Assembly (NCBI GenBank): GCA_027186245.1
Contig: CP114496.1
Coordinates: forward strand, 6,043,501 to 6,107,500
DNA from: Coriaria nepalensis
Taxonomy: Eukaryota > Streptophyta > Magnoliopsida > Cucurbitales > Coriariaceae
Reading direction: 5' to 3'
Length of the DNA: 64,000 nucleotides
The notes under the pieces are model-generated. The model saw only the letters and a list, made by a program, of their open reading frames with translations. It searched no databases and had not been told where the DNA came from. Below, piece after piece: positions 12,611 through 25,618 of the stretch. A program made the translations under genes and the position numbers. Each line of letters begins with the position of its first letter. Position 1 is the first letter of the stretch.

Positions 12611-13319
12611 ATTCGGAACCTTTCACAAAAATAAAAATAAAAAACCCCCCAAATTATGCACATGGAAGAGTAAAATGAGAGAATGGCTATCAATAACAAG
12701 GTATTTATAGCCTTAAGAAAATATTACACAACATGAAGCATTTCTAAGAAGGTGGATGGAGTAGAGACTTTGCTAGGGTTTTGGGATAAGTTAAAATTAT
12801 TTTACTCTACTTAAACAGTTGTTGATATCAGGAAAATCCGTCGACGAAAACTTTATGGCCTTCAGAATTATATAGGTATAAAGTGGGTGTGCTAGAAATT
12901 TCGAGTGAATTTTTCACTATAAAAATTAAAATATGTAAAAATATAAATGTACTACCGAATTACTAAGAAAATTAAATCTACTTCTACTAAACATAGGCCT
13001 ATTTAGATTTTATTTTCTTTCAATGTATCTACGAAGGAGTGAATTTATATAACTACTACAAAATTAAAATGAAAACAAATGACTACATAGTAGGAATTTT
13101 AAAAGACAAATGGACGAGTAAAGAATATTGGATAAAAAAAAAAACATATCTACTCTATGACAAGAAAATAAATTTATATTAACTCTACTCCTATGATAAT
13201 AATTAATGAAATAACTTGGAAGAATAAGATACAAATAAAGACATATTGTCCATAAACGAGATATCAAGATCTTCACTTAGATGAGAACCAAGTGCGCTAA
13301 TGATATTCTTAAGACCCGA

Positions 13320-13560
13320 TCTAAGGAAAGAAATATATTGTTCACGGAAGAAACAAAAAGTAAAACATAAGTGTCAGACGGACCAAAAGAATTTGAGTAT
13401 TTGACGGTTTGTTGATTGATCGAATAGAGGCCTAAAGAAAAAAATGAAAGATAATTCTCGGAGAAAATAAAAAAGATAAATGTCGGACAAACAGAGAGAA
13501 TTTGAGTATTTCATTGTTTTTTGATTGATCGAATCCTAAAGCATGTTATTTATAGGCATT
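13320..13560. repeat. Diverged tandem duplication, unit about 109 bp
   Basis: The tract GAATTTGAGTATTT occurs at 13389 and again at 13498. It is followed in both places by a T-rich tract and TTGATTGATCGAAT, and is preceded by related A-rich sequence including GT(C)GGAC. The two copies have diverged by substitutions and small indels. Confidence 0.65.
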
Positions 13561-14346
13561 CAAGATGGTAATTTCGTAATTAAATTTTAGCCAACAACTT
13601 GATTTCCACGATAAAAAAAACACCTACTCATTTCATGGGCTACATTCCTCCTCTTTTACAGGGAAATTTAATCCTCAACGGTTAGATGTTTTACTGCATA
13701 TGATCCCAAATGAGTCCATGTTCGTCTTGACTCTTCCCCTTTCTCTTTCCCTTACTTTTTTTTACTAAACTTCTCTCTTCCTTCGGCCAACAAAGCTCCA
13801 ATTTTAGCCAACTTTACTTGGCCAAAAATGGCATTGAAATGGTCCTCTTGGTGCACCTTTTGAAAAAAGTGGGTTTCGCTTCTAACTTCTTCAAGCTTGG
13901 CCAAATTTCCTCATTTATTGGCCAAACTTAGATTGCTTTTGGTCCAACAAACCACCACTTTCAGGCAACCATTTACTTTGGCTGAAAATGAGATTTCTAA
14001 GAGGATTCTTTATCACTTTTTGGGGAAAGTTAGTTCTATCTTTTGACCTCACTGAGCTTGGCCCATTTTTGCTTCTTCCAAAACCATTTCGACTGAACTT
14101 CATGATACTCGAAGACAAAGTCAAATCCTTAATCAAATGGAATCTTGATTAATCTTTCTCCAAACGGTTGAGATTAAACCTTTATTGATCATTGTATAAG
14201 TAATCTACCGCTGAGTTTTAGCTACGACCCCAATCCTTATAAAATTTCATACTCTTTTAAGGGAAAATTCCCTTTTGTCAAATTTGACAAAGTCAAATAC
14301 TTAATGTTGGCTTAATTCTACCTTAATTGGTTGAAATTACCTTTTA

Positions 14347-14420
14347 ATCGGTCGATCGACCGATATACTCAACCGATCTTCATCGGCCGATATGCTCAAC
14401 TGTTCTTCATCGGCCGATTT
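14347..14420. repeat. 18-bp perfect palindrome and adjacent short repeats
   Basis: ATCGGTCGATCGACCGAT at 14347-14364 equals its own reverse complement. Downstream, CTTCATCGGCCGAT occurs twice within about 50 bp. The tract is GC-rich compared with its surroundings. Confidence 0.8.
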
Positions 14421-16284
14421 CAATTTATCTTGAATTATAAACCAATTACCTATACCCATGCATTTACAAAATTCTAAAATCAACAAAATGCCCTCATAAT
14501 CTTCCTCATTAGATTCAAATTAATGACCACAGTGCTCTAGTAGGGCTCTTTTGGCTCAATAATTGCAGCCATTTTTCCTCCAAGATGGAAGAAGATCTCG
14601 ATGAGCTTGAGTAGATGAATAGCTCTGATATTGCTAACCCCATTCAAATTTTCACTAGTTCTTCCCAAAATGGTTTGTCTTCCCCTGATCGTGCCCATTT
14701 CCTGATGAAGCATCCTGGTAATTAATACTAACTATTAATGAGAATTATCTAGTGACTATTTTATATGTGATCCACCGACCTGAGACACCATGATTTCCTT
14801 AAGTACCAGACTTTATACTTTGACATCATTCCTATTAGCTCTAGCCATGAGTGAACACGGGGTGAACCGTTTGATATAAAGTGTTGTGCGAGAAGGATTA
14901 TGAGTTGTCAAGAGAGAATCCATCACTTCTATATTTGGAATAAAGTCCTATGGATTGTATATTTTATTGAAAAATGAATCTTTGCAAAGTAGTATAGTTT
15001 GGAAGAAGTTTTTGTAAATCCATTATCGATATTCAATAAATGGTTCATATGATTTGTCTATCAAGGCTTAACAGTCAAACTATGCCCTAGAACGAATCAG
15101 GAGATTGGCGGGATTAAAAGATTGTTATTATAAGTATACGATGGTCACAAATAGAGTCTTTCGAAAGATGGTACTTCTCATCTACAGGGTAGTTTTAACA
15201 CTTTGCTAAAAGTTAATCTCGACTTGGAGGTTTAAAGTTATTTAATTATGAGATGATTAAGTTAACTGTTTAATTTAAAATATTCTTTTAAATTAAACGA
15301 ATTTAATTTGGAATTAAATAAAATCATAAAGGTGTTTATGAAATCCTTCTACCAGCGTGATGTAGAACCTAATCGGTTACACACATAAGATTTGTTGTAA
15401 CTCAGTTAAAGTTTCATCGGAGAAAAAGAAAAAAGGGACCAAAATCGTTTTAAGGGTAAAATTATAATTTGACTTATAGTTTGATTATAAGAGCAAAATG
15501 ATAATTATTATTTTGTTAATTTAATATTATGCAGCTTTGCTATCACAACTAAATGTGGCATTGAATTAATTAGAAATTAATAAATTACATACGAACCTTC
15601 ATTTAATTATAAAAGATTTTAAAGTTTCGTAATTAATAATCAAACATGGGTTAATAGGTTAAATTATATTGAATTTTTATGGGTCAAAATTATTCAAATG
15701 GTTGATTAAATAACCCATGAGTATGACCTACGGGGCCAACCATACGAAATGGATTTGACCCATTTGTTTTTCTAATGTGATTAGGAAACCTAAGGTATAA
15801 GGAAATCTAAAGAGATTAAGAAACCTTATACCTAATCACATCTTATAAATAACACCCTTAGTGGCCGAAATTAATAAATGCTCACACAAGCCTCTTGGCC
15901 GAAAAGCAAAGAGAAAAAGATAGTTTTTTCCCTTCATTTTCCATGAGCTTATTATCTCATAAGTTGATATCTCAAATAGAAAATTAACCGTGCGAAACGA
16001 ATCGTGTGGATAGTGATTAGATGGAAAATATGAGAGCATCTTCCCACCTTATTCAATAAGAGTTCTGTAAATCAAAAGATATACTTTTTTTCCCTAAACC
16101 TTGATATAAAATTGACGGGATTTACTGCACTTTCTGTAAAATAGATTATGTGTGATATAATTATTGTCTTATTAGTATTGATAGAAACTGTGCATGTTAG
16201 AATATGATCCAAGTAAAATTTTAAATATTTCTTCTACTACGTTTATTATTTTATATGTGTGTATCTGTTTACTAATAAGATATG

Positions 16285-16880
16285 CATGAAGCGAGAGCAT
16301 ATGATGTTATCCTTAATCATTAGTGGTCCGTCCTCACTAGGTCTTAATATTGATGTCTTTGTTGACCCATTAGTTAGTGCACTATAGGATCTTTGGGAAT
16401 ATGGTATGGCTACTTATAACGTTTCTTCTAAAGAAATGTTTACTTTAAAGGTAGCTTTGATATGGACAATCAATGATTTTTTGGCTTATCGCGATCTGTG
16501 TAGATAGAGTACGAAGGGAAAATATGCATGTCTATACTATCTAGAGAATACTAGGAATATTTCTCTAAGGCATGGAAATAAAATTGGCTATTGATGACAA
16601 AGGTTTTGGACCCAAGTGAGAGATGTAGGGGTGATATAGAATTATTTGATGGTACTATAGATTATGAACCTCTAGTCTCAGGACATCAAATGAGAAAATT
16701 ATGAGACAACTCAGAAGTGTGAAGGATATTTTTGGTGAGTGCAAATTTGAACATGACAAGTCACAATTATAGGAAAAATGTAACATATTCTTTCAGTTAT
16801 CATATTAGAAAACTAATTTACTACAATGCAATTTGGATGTAATGCATATTGAAAAAAATGTAGTCGATAACTTAGCTGCA
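16285..16880 (+). pseudogene. CACTA (En/Spm) TNP2-type transposase relic
   Basis: One forward frame reads IISGPSSLGLNIDVFVDPL, then LWEYGMATYNV, ALIWTINDFLAY and STKGKYAC, and ends near NLDVMHIEKN-like sequence. These blocks match the order of conserved motifs in plant TNP2 transposases: GP-x-PGNDIDVYL-x-PL, the ALLWTINDFPAY block, STKGK-x-AC, and the NLDVMHIEKN block. Stops follow VSAL, DLCR and KIGY, and the frame shifts before the final block. The relic ends at about 16880, inside the conserved core. It cannot encode an active transposase. Confidence 0.8.
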
Positions 16881-16990
16881 CCGATCCGACTTGCAAAATA
16901 GTGCCACTAAACGAAAAACTAAATATTGTCGGTACACTTGATGCCACTAATGTAAACTTAGCCGCACGCCCATAAAGGCATCATCCTTTT
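16863..16990. repeat. Possible CACTA subterminal-repeat sequence
   Basis: Directly after the transposase relic come short repeated motifs. CTTAGC(T/C)GCAC appears at about 16871 and 16960, and GCCACTAA appears at 16903 and at about 16940. The latter copy is followed by TGTAAACTTAGCC. The tract CACTAAACGAAAAAC at 16905 resembles a CACTA terminus (CACTAcaagAAAA). GC-containing subterminal repeats of this sort are typical of CACTA elements. No matching opposite end was found. Confidence 0.35.
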
Positions 16991-17602
16991 GCCTTTTAAG
17001 ACTTTAGCTAATCAAAATTAACTTAACTCCATATCTATGTATTCTATTCTTTATATATTAATTAAATATTATTTTTAAATCAATTTGTATTATAAGAGGA
17101 GAGAGAAAAGTAATAAATATTATGTGATAATAATAATACTAAATAATGAGATGAGAGAGAAAATATTAATAAAAAATTTATATTTAATATTACAGTGATT
17201 CTCTAAATTTTAAAAAGTATTATAACAAAAGTAAATAGAAAATTAAATTTAGATAATCGGATGTAAGATATTTTTTATAATTTTTTATTAAGTTCTTTAA
17301 AATTATAGTTAATTGAAATTTTAGAAAATCAGATATAAGTGCTCTAAACCAATTTGAAAGGAGTTTTTCTTTCTTATGGGTTAGTTACTTTGCCACCGCT
17401 CATAAATTATATTAAAACTTCAACATGGTGCAAGAAAGCTTAGGGGAGAATATCATATCGGTAATATTATTATTATTATTATTATTATTATTACACAATT
17501 TACAAAAGTTGTTACCCAATATTTATCTTTTTTCCTTCCCATTTTATGACCGTGGAAAATAAAATAAGCTTGACTGTGACTTCACTCACTAAAATTCTGA
17601 AC
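16991..17602. other. AT-rich spacer downstream of the MYB gene
   Basis: No gene is seen. It holds AT-rich sequence and a (TTA)n microsatellite at about 17463-17493. The part next to 17602 is likely the MYB gene's 3' UTR. Confidence 0.6.
17463..17493. repeat. (TTA)n microsatellite
   Basis: About ten uninterrupted ATT/TTA trinucleotide units lie roughly 110 bp beyond the stop codon of the MYB gene, possibly within its 3' UTR or just outside it. Confidence 0.9.
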
Positions 17603-18821
17603 CTAGAGATTGTAGCCTAGTTCAAAATCTTGAAACATCGACTCGGATCGAAGAACAGATGTCGAATCCCAGGAGCTTGAGAATGCAGATTTTGTCCCAA
17701 AGACATCATTTGACCACCAAATCAAGTTGTCCTTGGAACCATTAATCTCTTTATAACAATCAAATTCAGCTACTTGATCCTCCTCACGTGTCATAGAACC
17801 ACCCGTAGTTTTGTTGCCAAGACAAGCATCCAATTCGGCTTCAAAGATTGAAACTTCACGATCGAAACCGGAATTAGACTGTCTTACCTGTGGATCAACC
17901 TTAGTAACAAGAGTACTACTTAAATCTTCTCTAATAGTGTTCCCAGCGAAACAATCTACTGCTCTTTCCGAAGACAGCATATCATTCGAGTTTGAATTAC
18001 TCATTTCCTTGCCTTTTCGATTAGTACTTTTTCCACATTCTTGATCCAGAAGAGTTACAGAATTAGCAATTGTGGGTAGCTCAAAGATATTTTGCACTGC
18101 ATGGGAATTAGGGTTTTGATTCTTCAAAGACAATTGGAGGGTTTGGATAATTTTTTCTTGGAATGGATGCAATTTCGGCCAAAGTGCTGGATTGTTGTAG
18201 AAAGAAAGAGGGTTTTGAAGGCCCTGAAGCTGCATATGAAGTAGAATTCTTTCAAGGGCGGAATTGCTTAAAGCTGCCTCGGAATCCGCAATGTTGCCAT
18301 GATTCATGTCTTTTGGGCCGTCCGTAGCACTTTCTAACGGCGATAATCTGTTGATGTTACTTGACTGTTTGCGCCTCCCTAGCAATTTCTTCTTCAATCT
18401 AGTGTTCCAGTAATTTTTTATGTCGTTATCGGTCCTTCCCGGCAACTGTGCTGCAATTATCGACCACCTGATGAAGAACATGGAATTCATGAAAAATAAA
18501 TAAGATTGAAAGAAAAAACATACATGTAACAATAAAAATTATGCGACATTCCAGAACTAGTTTATTTAAAAATTGATTGCACTGCAGATCTACAGTTTAT
18601 GCGTGAAACAATTTCTGAAGAGAACAATGTGACTTGTTCTTGACAAGATGGTAAAAACAAAGGAAGGGAAAAGAAAATACCAAAAGAAAACCCTACAAAA
18701 GGATCAAAATGTAAAGGACAAGATATAAGGTTTAAGAATAGGAGCGTACTTATTCCATGCCAAAGAGAAACATGGACAAAGAAAAAGGACAAGAAGTACA
18801 GAACTACATATGGGAAAATGG

Positions 18822-18858
<37 letters not shown>

Positions 18859-19275
18859 TGCCAATACTAATGTAGAGGCTGCAAATGATGTTGTCTTCTT
18901 CTTCAGAGAATCCACCATGTTTGATGTTAGGTCTCAAGTAATTCAACCATCTCAACCTACAACTTTTGCCACACCTCTTAAGCCCTGTACGGATTAATCG
19001 ATGTTCTAATTAGCTAATCAAATTTTTAATGATCATTCCTTTCTTTTTTTTAATCACTCCCTTGATTTCAAAAGAAGTTCAACAAGATTCATCATCATAT
19101 ACCATTAAGAGAAATTAAGATGGCTATATTTATATATACCAATTTTTTGAGGAAGAGCAATCCAGTTTCCTCCGGTTCCATTCTTTTCAATATAATCCTT
19201 TAGCTTAGCATCTTCCTCCGGTGCCCACGGTCCTCTCTTCACATTCGCTTTGTCACAGCACGGCGCTCGACCCAT
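17603..19275 (-). CDS. MYB36: R2R3-MYB transcription factor, subgroup 14 (MYB36-like)
   Basis: Three exons on the minus strand: 19275-19140, 18984-18855 and 18467-17603, giving 376 residues with intron phases 1 and 2, the standard R2R3-MYB layout. The N-terminus [17 protein letters not shown] and R2 core [10 protein letters not shown] are followed by [19 protein letters not shown] in exon 2 and [20 protein letters not shown] in exon 3, so R2 and R3 occupy about residues 9-115 with regular Trp spacing. The C-terminal tract [18 protein letters not shown] and [17 protein letters not shown] resembles MYB36 proteins. In Arabidopsis, MYB36 directs Casparian-strip genes in the endodermis; paralogues in the subgroup act in branching. 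I chose the Met at 19275 because it opens the conserved MGRAPCC tract. Orthology to MYB36 itself is likely but not proven. Confidence 0.9.
18824..18853 (-). repeat. (GA)n/(CT)n microsatellite inside MYB intron 2, touching the donor site
   Basis: About 15 GA units on the plus strand, read as (CT)n in the transcript, begin within a few bases of the exon 2 donor (AG|gtctct). The donor hexamer itself is part of the repeat. It lacks the usual A at position +3 and GT at +5/+6. Confidence 0.9.
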
Positions 19276-22200
19276 CTTCCCAATCAATTCTTCGTCCTTC
19301 TCTTCTTCTTCTTTCTCTTTCCTCTTCTTTGCAATCCGGTGTAGGTTTTCTAATAAGCTTGCTTGGAAAGAGTGTGGAGGAAGACCAAGATTTATAGGTA
19401 GGAAAACAAAGACATGAAGGTCAACCCGGGCCTACAATCTCTCTTTCTCTTTCTTGTCTCTCCTTGTTTGGATTAGTTCGATCATGTAGCAATATGTGTT
19501 AACGATGCATGCAATTGGACAAAGATACAACACGAAATTTCTTCCACTTTTTGATTTAATATTACACTGCTTTTTAGGTCTAAAACTTATATTAGTTTAA
19601 TACAAGTATTTGATAGATCATTATCATAATTAGTAGCCTCAATCCTGCTACTATAAGTTTTGTCGCTATTATCATTGAAATGTTCCATTGTCAATAAGAG
19701 AGTACACCACCCTCTACCCATTTAACTATTATAAAGTTGATATTTAGTCTTAGACATATATAATAAGTATGAATTTCTAATACATTTAGTTTCTTTTGTT
19801 TTTCTTTTTCTTTTTATTATTTTTTTTTTCTCTGGAATTAGGATGCCCTGTTAGATGATGCCTTTGCCACTCCTCATATTTCTATTATTCGCTGACAAAT
19901 TTATTTATTTTTTAATGATATTGTAAAATTTAGATAAATTAATAATTTTAAAATTAAATTAATTTATTAAATAATAAATTATCAAAAAAAAATTAATATA
20001 TTATTTATAAATAAAGATAAAAAAAACTAATTATTTAAATTAATTTATTAAAATTCTACTATCTAATAATTAGGGGACAGTATAAAAGAGCGTGTAATTT
20101 TGCTCATTGGTCCTACTTTCCTTAGGTATGGCATTCTACGATGACTTTTAGAAGGAACCAAGATGTTTGTTAGAGTTAGCATTCGGCTTTCCTGATTGGA
20201 TTTAAGTTTCATATTTTACCATATGATTCTAATTCCAATTCTAAGTGCTGCTGTGAATTACAAAATTTAGGACTAAATTTAAGATTTTAGCGAGCTTTTT
20301 GCAAAATTTGAGTGCTGAAAATTTGCATGCACACTTTTAAACTTTAAAAAAAAAAAAAAAAAAATCTATGTACTAATTTGTTTTAAGTAATCAGCTGATC
20401 TACGTTATAAAAATTGGGGATCCACCATTGACCTTGACTTACTACACATTTAATACTTGATCCAAGACTCATATGTCCGTTAAAACAGACAATTTAATGA
20501 ATTCACAATGCAGTGCTCCTCTCAATCGAATGATGACAATGACGAGATAGAAAAACCAGACAAACAAATTCAAATGATTGTCTTTGACAAACAGATGCAG
20601 CTAATTAGTTATAAACAGCAGCTGACTGATAAGTCAGGAGCCTTGAATTTGTGGCACTAAAATTTTCAACTTGTAGATTGACAATGCCTCCCCCTGAACC
20701 CGAGAACCGCATATAGGCTACCATATGGGGTTAGCACAAGACACAAGTCAATACATTACCCTACCCAATCCAACATCATTCGATTACTTCTACTTGCCTG
20801 GTTTATGTTGAATAATTAATTCATTAAAAATATACATAAATATTCTATTTTTCTCAATTATAGGTGAAAATTGAACCTACACACATAGTTTGGCGTGGCC
20901 GATATTAAATAAAAATAAAAATACATTAAATGGGGAGAAATAATATGATACAATCTAAAATTTTTTAAACAAATTTAAAATAGATTTCAATATATACCCT
21001 TAGCCTGTTAAGACCACGTTCGTCAAAACTTAAGATTTTCTCAAGAATATGATATCCAAAACCTTGAATTTAGGAAATAAACTTCTAGAAAAAAAAAAAA
21101 AAAAAAAAACTATCATATCCAAATATAAACACCTTATTAATAAAACTAATAAATTCCATAACAAATATAATACCCCAAAAAAATCATCAAAATAGGCCAT
21201 GTGTCTTCATTTTTTTCATAACACTCCATAACTCACCATTAACATGTCTAAGGATTCGAGGCTAAAATACCTTGAAGTAATATAATAGATTGGATAAATA
21301 GAGGAAATAGGTAAGATGAAATGAAAAAGACCTAAAAATTCAGTAAAAGACTAAAAATACTTCTAAAATGATGAAAATAAATCTCAAAATAAGATGAAAT
21401 GAATCCTAAAGAATATGAAATAGTTAAGTTAATTACTTGAGAGCAAAAAGCTCCCAAACAAAGGACCTTGAGAGCAGGCGGCACTTATGTCAAGCTAGAG
21501 AGGAAAAGATAGGGAGAGAAAAATGGGGGGGAAAAAAAGAAGAAGAAAAATAAATAAAAGTGTGACAAACAGATTAAGATTAACTATAGTTATTATGCAC
21601 TTGAGATTTTGAAAATACTACCTTATTTTCATTAAAATTTTGAGATTTTGTCAACTTAATATATTTATAATTATTATTATAATTAGAACAAGTGCTTTTT
21701 ATTATTATAACAAGAAACAAATTATTATATTGTTATCTTGCGATGACTTTTTATCAAATGAAATATGAGGAGCTAGACCCACGTAGAAATTGACAAGAAG
21801 AAATGCATGCGATCAATTCCAAAACCACTCTTGATCACATAAACACTTATAATTAACTAATAAATTGATATATCAATTATACAAAAAGTAGTCACGACCA
21901 TGCGGGAGCAAGAAAAACAAGCTTCTTCTTGTCTTTCTCAAGTATAGAATCTTTGTGCATTGACAAGCAATTCATTCATTTTCAATGTTTCATCATCAAA
22001 TAAGACCCCAACCTTTAGGACCTGAGTAAGAGCCGGTAGAGACTTGAGGGGGTCCTTCATCTCCAAATATTCTTTGCACATGGATGGATTCAAGTTGGGG
22101 TAGTTACCCCAAAAGTTTTCCTAAATATAAATTTTTATCCCTATTAAATTAAAATCTTATATTTAATTTTTCCTCTAAATTGTTTTTTGATATATAATTA

Positions 22201-23157
22201 AATATTAATGCATCTTGAATTAATTTTACATATGAAGTTTGATTTATTCAATTAAAACTTTCAAAATGTTAGGATCTAAATTCCTTTTTTTCTTAAAGAA
22301 TGAGGTCTAATTTTAAATATATAAAATATCATATGGTTATATATATATATATTAAAAATTTGAAATTTGTATATTTTATTTGTTTATTATGAAAAGTTTT
22401 GATAATATACATTTACCATATTATCATACGCCATATTCTCATTACACGAAATTTTAGATCCGCCACTATCTATGCATATTAGTTAATATTTGATTATGCA
22501 ATTATAAAATTAGCTTGTTAATCATGTTAATTACATCTGAAAACTTTTAGTTAACATTTCATAGTTTCATTATTCATCAATATCTCTTAAAATTTCATCA
22601 TAGCTAATAATACCATTTGCCAAATGCCCTTTCGGTAATCCCATTTGAAATCAATTTTTAATAAAAATTCATCTAATTTTTTAACATCATATCATCATAT
22701 CGTTCTAAGTTTAGACCTAGAAGTTCTAGTATTTGTTTACTTTGAGTTTTTATGATTCTAAACTTGAAATGACGTGAAGTTAAATACACCGCACACATTA
22801 ATAGTGCACATAAAATAAAAAAGAGTTGGATCTTATATATAATAAACCTCGAGTCAAGCTAAGTTGGCATGGTTTGAATTGAAAAAGGTCATGTGCCATT
22901 CTAAGTTTTTCTACGTACATGTCAATATACCATTTTACTGATAAGTCAATTCTCATGATTTTAGTTGAATTAAGTGACAATTTCTTATCGGATCCTTTAG
23001 GCTTATACGTACTATAACTTGTGAAATATCTATCCATAATCAACAAACATTACGTACATACTACCTATATACTAACGAACTTTGAAAACGGAGACATTCG
23101 AGAAATTCACAACTGCAGCCAATCACATATACTTCGTAATTTCTGTTCTATGCTCAG

Positions 23158-23189
<32 letters not shown>

Positions 23190-25618
23190 GTTTTTTTTAA
23201 GCCATTTGTCTTTTACAAGAATATTCTAATAGATTACAATACAAATTACTTTTTAACCTTCCAATCACTCAAAATATATATATGCAGAATTTAATATTAT
23301 ATAATTTTATTTATTAAATCACGAAAAAAATATATATAAATCATATCCATATAAAAATTTTCTGGACTTCTATTGTCATAATCATATAGGCCATGGCCAC
23401 CTAAGATTTTGTTTACTTCTTCTTTACTTCTACTAATTAAGATAAGAAAGAAGGTAGTAGTGTCATTTAAAATTAGGAAACAAGTTGGAAATTTCCCACT
23501 AGAAAATCAGACATACACTACGTCATAGGGGTTGACAAACCCATGTAATAAAAAAAACATTTCCATTTATTTTTTTATAAATTATTTTTTGAGAAATTTG
23601 AATAAGACAGGGAGGACTAATTTGCTTACTAATAGTCTAATGAGTAGTTAAATTAAGAAACCAAATGAGTGTGCTTAACAAGATTATCTCCTCAATGCAC
23701 TTTTTTACATTAGCTAGAAATAATTGCACAAAAAGTTGCTGACCTTCTCCATCAACCTCAAGTCATGAATTAACAATACTTATTATTTCATATACTTTTT
23801 TAAGACAAAGAACTTTTCCAGCCCGACAGTAAGATAAGGGATGAGAGAACAGTATTGGCTCGTCTAAGATCCTAATCGAAGGCAGATATGCAAACGTTGA
23901 CTTCACATAGAAAGTCTTACGGCAATGTGTATTAGGTGTTGCATTGTGCAGAATAAGATATATATATATACATAGACATATATGTGTAAACATTATATGA
24001 TGGTGTCACGGAATTTGACTCTCTATTTATTTGTACCTATATATTACTATAGTTGGTGACGTCAAGTCATTTGATCGATGACCCGACTCTTGAAAATATT
24101 TTAGAGATATCATATCCTATTGTCCAATTTAATTCGTAAAATTTTCATATGAATTATGTCTAAAGAATTTTGATTTCCCTTTTTATAAGTATTATAAATT
24201 CATTGTATCATATATTATTTATTCTATTAGATAATATCTTTTTATTTATCTAATTAAAAGAGAATTTAAACTATCATTATAATCATCTAAATATATTTTC
24301 GATATTTTAAAAATCAATTATATAAATATTAATTTTTAAAACTATTCGATCTTATCATCCATGCATGCCAAAAGGGAAAAGTAGTTTAGTAGAGAAAATC
24401 AAATAGTTGTTTGACAATGTACCATCAACGTTCTAATCAAGCTTGGGGTAGTTAGTATAGAACAGTAGTACTTAGCAAAAGTCAACAGACAAAAAGGGAT
24501 CCTCTCACTCTCCCAAAAATTGGAGACATTGGGAACAGATCGTGATGCGTTGACAATGAGTTTTCTTCCCTGCAAGAGTCAAACTGGAGTTAGATTATTG
24601 CAGTCCAAAGATGTCGTATGCTCCTTCTAGACCCTTCCTTACCTGTATTTAACTAAAGACGTTGGATTAATTAATTATACATGAACCACTTATCTCTTAC
24701 ACTAACTCCATTATCAACTTCATGCATATCACTCCTGTCCGAACACAGAAAACTAACAATAAATAAGTTTTGACACTTTATAAAGGAAATGTCTTGTACT
24801 GACTCCTGACTTAAATGTCTTAGAATAAGGGTTCTATGCTCAGTTGATTTCTATCTCAAATCCATAAACCCAAAACTTCCAGTTACATGTCCGACATCAC
24901 TCGAGCTATATATGAAGTAAACTATGCTCCAAGTTTTTCTCACTTGGAACTGCATTACTGCCATAAAAAATTTGAGGTTCGAAACAACAGGACTCTGATA
25001 ATTTATTTACAGATATCCTCCCCCAAAACCGGAAGGGCGAAAAAGAATATATATAGTTGGGAATAGGCATATTGTATGGTAGAATCACCATTGCCATTGA
25101 ATCCATCCAAAGCAAGATCCTGAAAATCGATTGTCAACATACCTGATTAGCAAAAAGCTATACATACATCAACAATTGTTGGAGTAATAATAGACCCAGA
25201 ATCCACTTCCCCGGTCTTTCAAAAGTGATGAGTCCAGTATATATTACTTGAAACAGGATTATTGAACAGAAGTGAAATTTGGTTTCAAATAAAAAACTTA
25301 CATTTCGGGCTGTGTCCGGGATTTTTCTCCTTGATGTGCTTGTGGGTCTAGCAGGGGAAAAATTTCATCCCCGCGCATGTAAAAATGTAGGCTTTTCTGT
25401 ATACTAATTGGCATGGCAGTGGCTGAACAAGATATGACTAATATGAAGCAAGGCATAATAATAGTATATTTTCTAGCCTGATTATACTTCATAACCTGAG
25501 TACATATGCATCATATTTTTCTTCTTTTTTGAAAAAAAAAAAAACTTTATTCATCTATTTGCCATATCTTGGGTGCAGTTATATAGTGCAAGACGGAGTA
25601 CTGCTCCAAGATTTTATA
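19276..25618. other. Gene-free intergenic region between MYB and the Raf-like kinase
   Basis: The first part, to about 19400, is the MYB leader with a CTT-rich (plus strand) tract. The rest is AT-rich with poly(A) runs near 20346 and 21090, a (TA)n run at 23159-23188 and a shorter one near 22338. The open frames at 22798-23046, 23082-23294 and 23763-23993 are short and unrecognised. The frames at 24906-25115 and 25298-25492 lie where the kinase 3' UTR could extend, and neither resembles a known protein. Confidence 0.55.
23159..23188. repeat. (TA)n microsatellite
   Basis: About 15 uninterrupted TA units in gene-free DNA. Confidence 0.9.

Larger units (their letters stand above)
12611..16284. 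other. Gene-free, repeat-like region between copia and CACTA relics
   Basis: No supportable gene is present. The region contains a diverged tandem duplication at about 13320-13560, a run of GGCCAAA-like motifs at about 13790-14000, and a palindrome plus short repeats at 14347-14420. The stretch at about 14600-16080 looks like non-coding transposon sequence by composition, but I could not assign it to a family. The small open frames at 13064-13276, 13915-14136 and 15836-16039 match nothing I recognise. Confidence 0.45.

Noticed and set aside
18562..18918. A 118-codon minus-strand frame covering MYB exon 2 in another frame.
   Set aside because: It overlaps the R2R3 exon and the (CT)n repeat, which encodes its Leu-Ser run.
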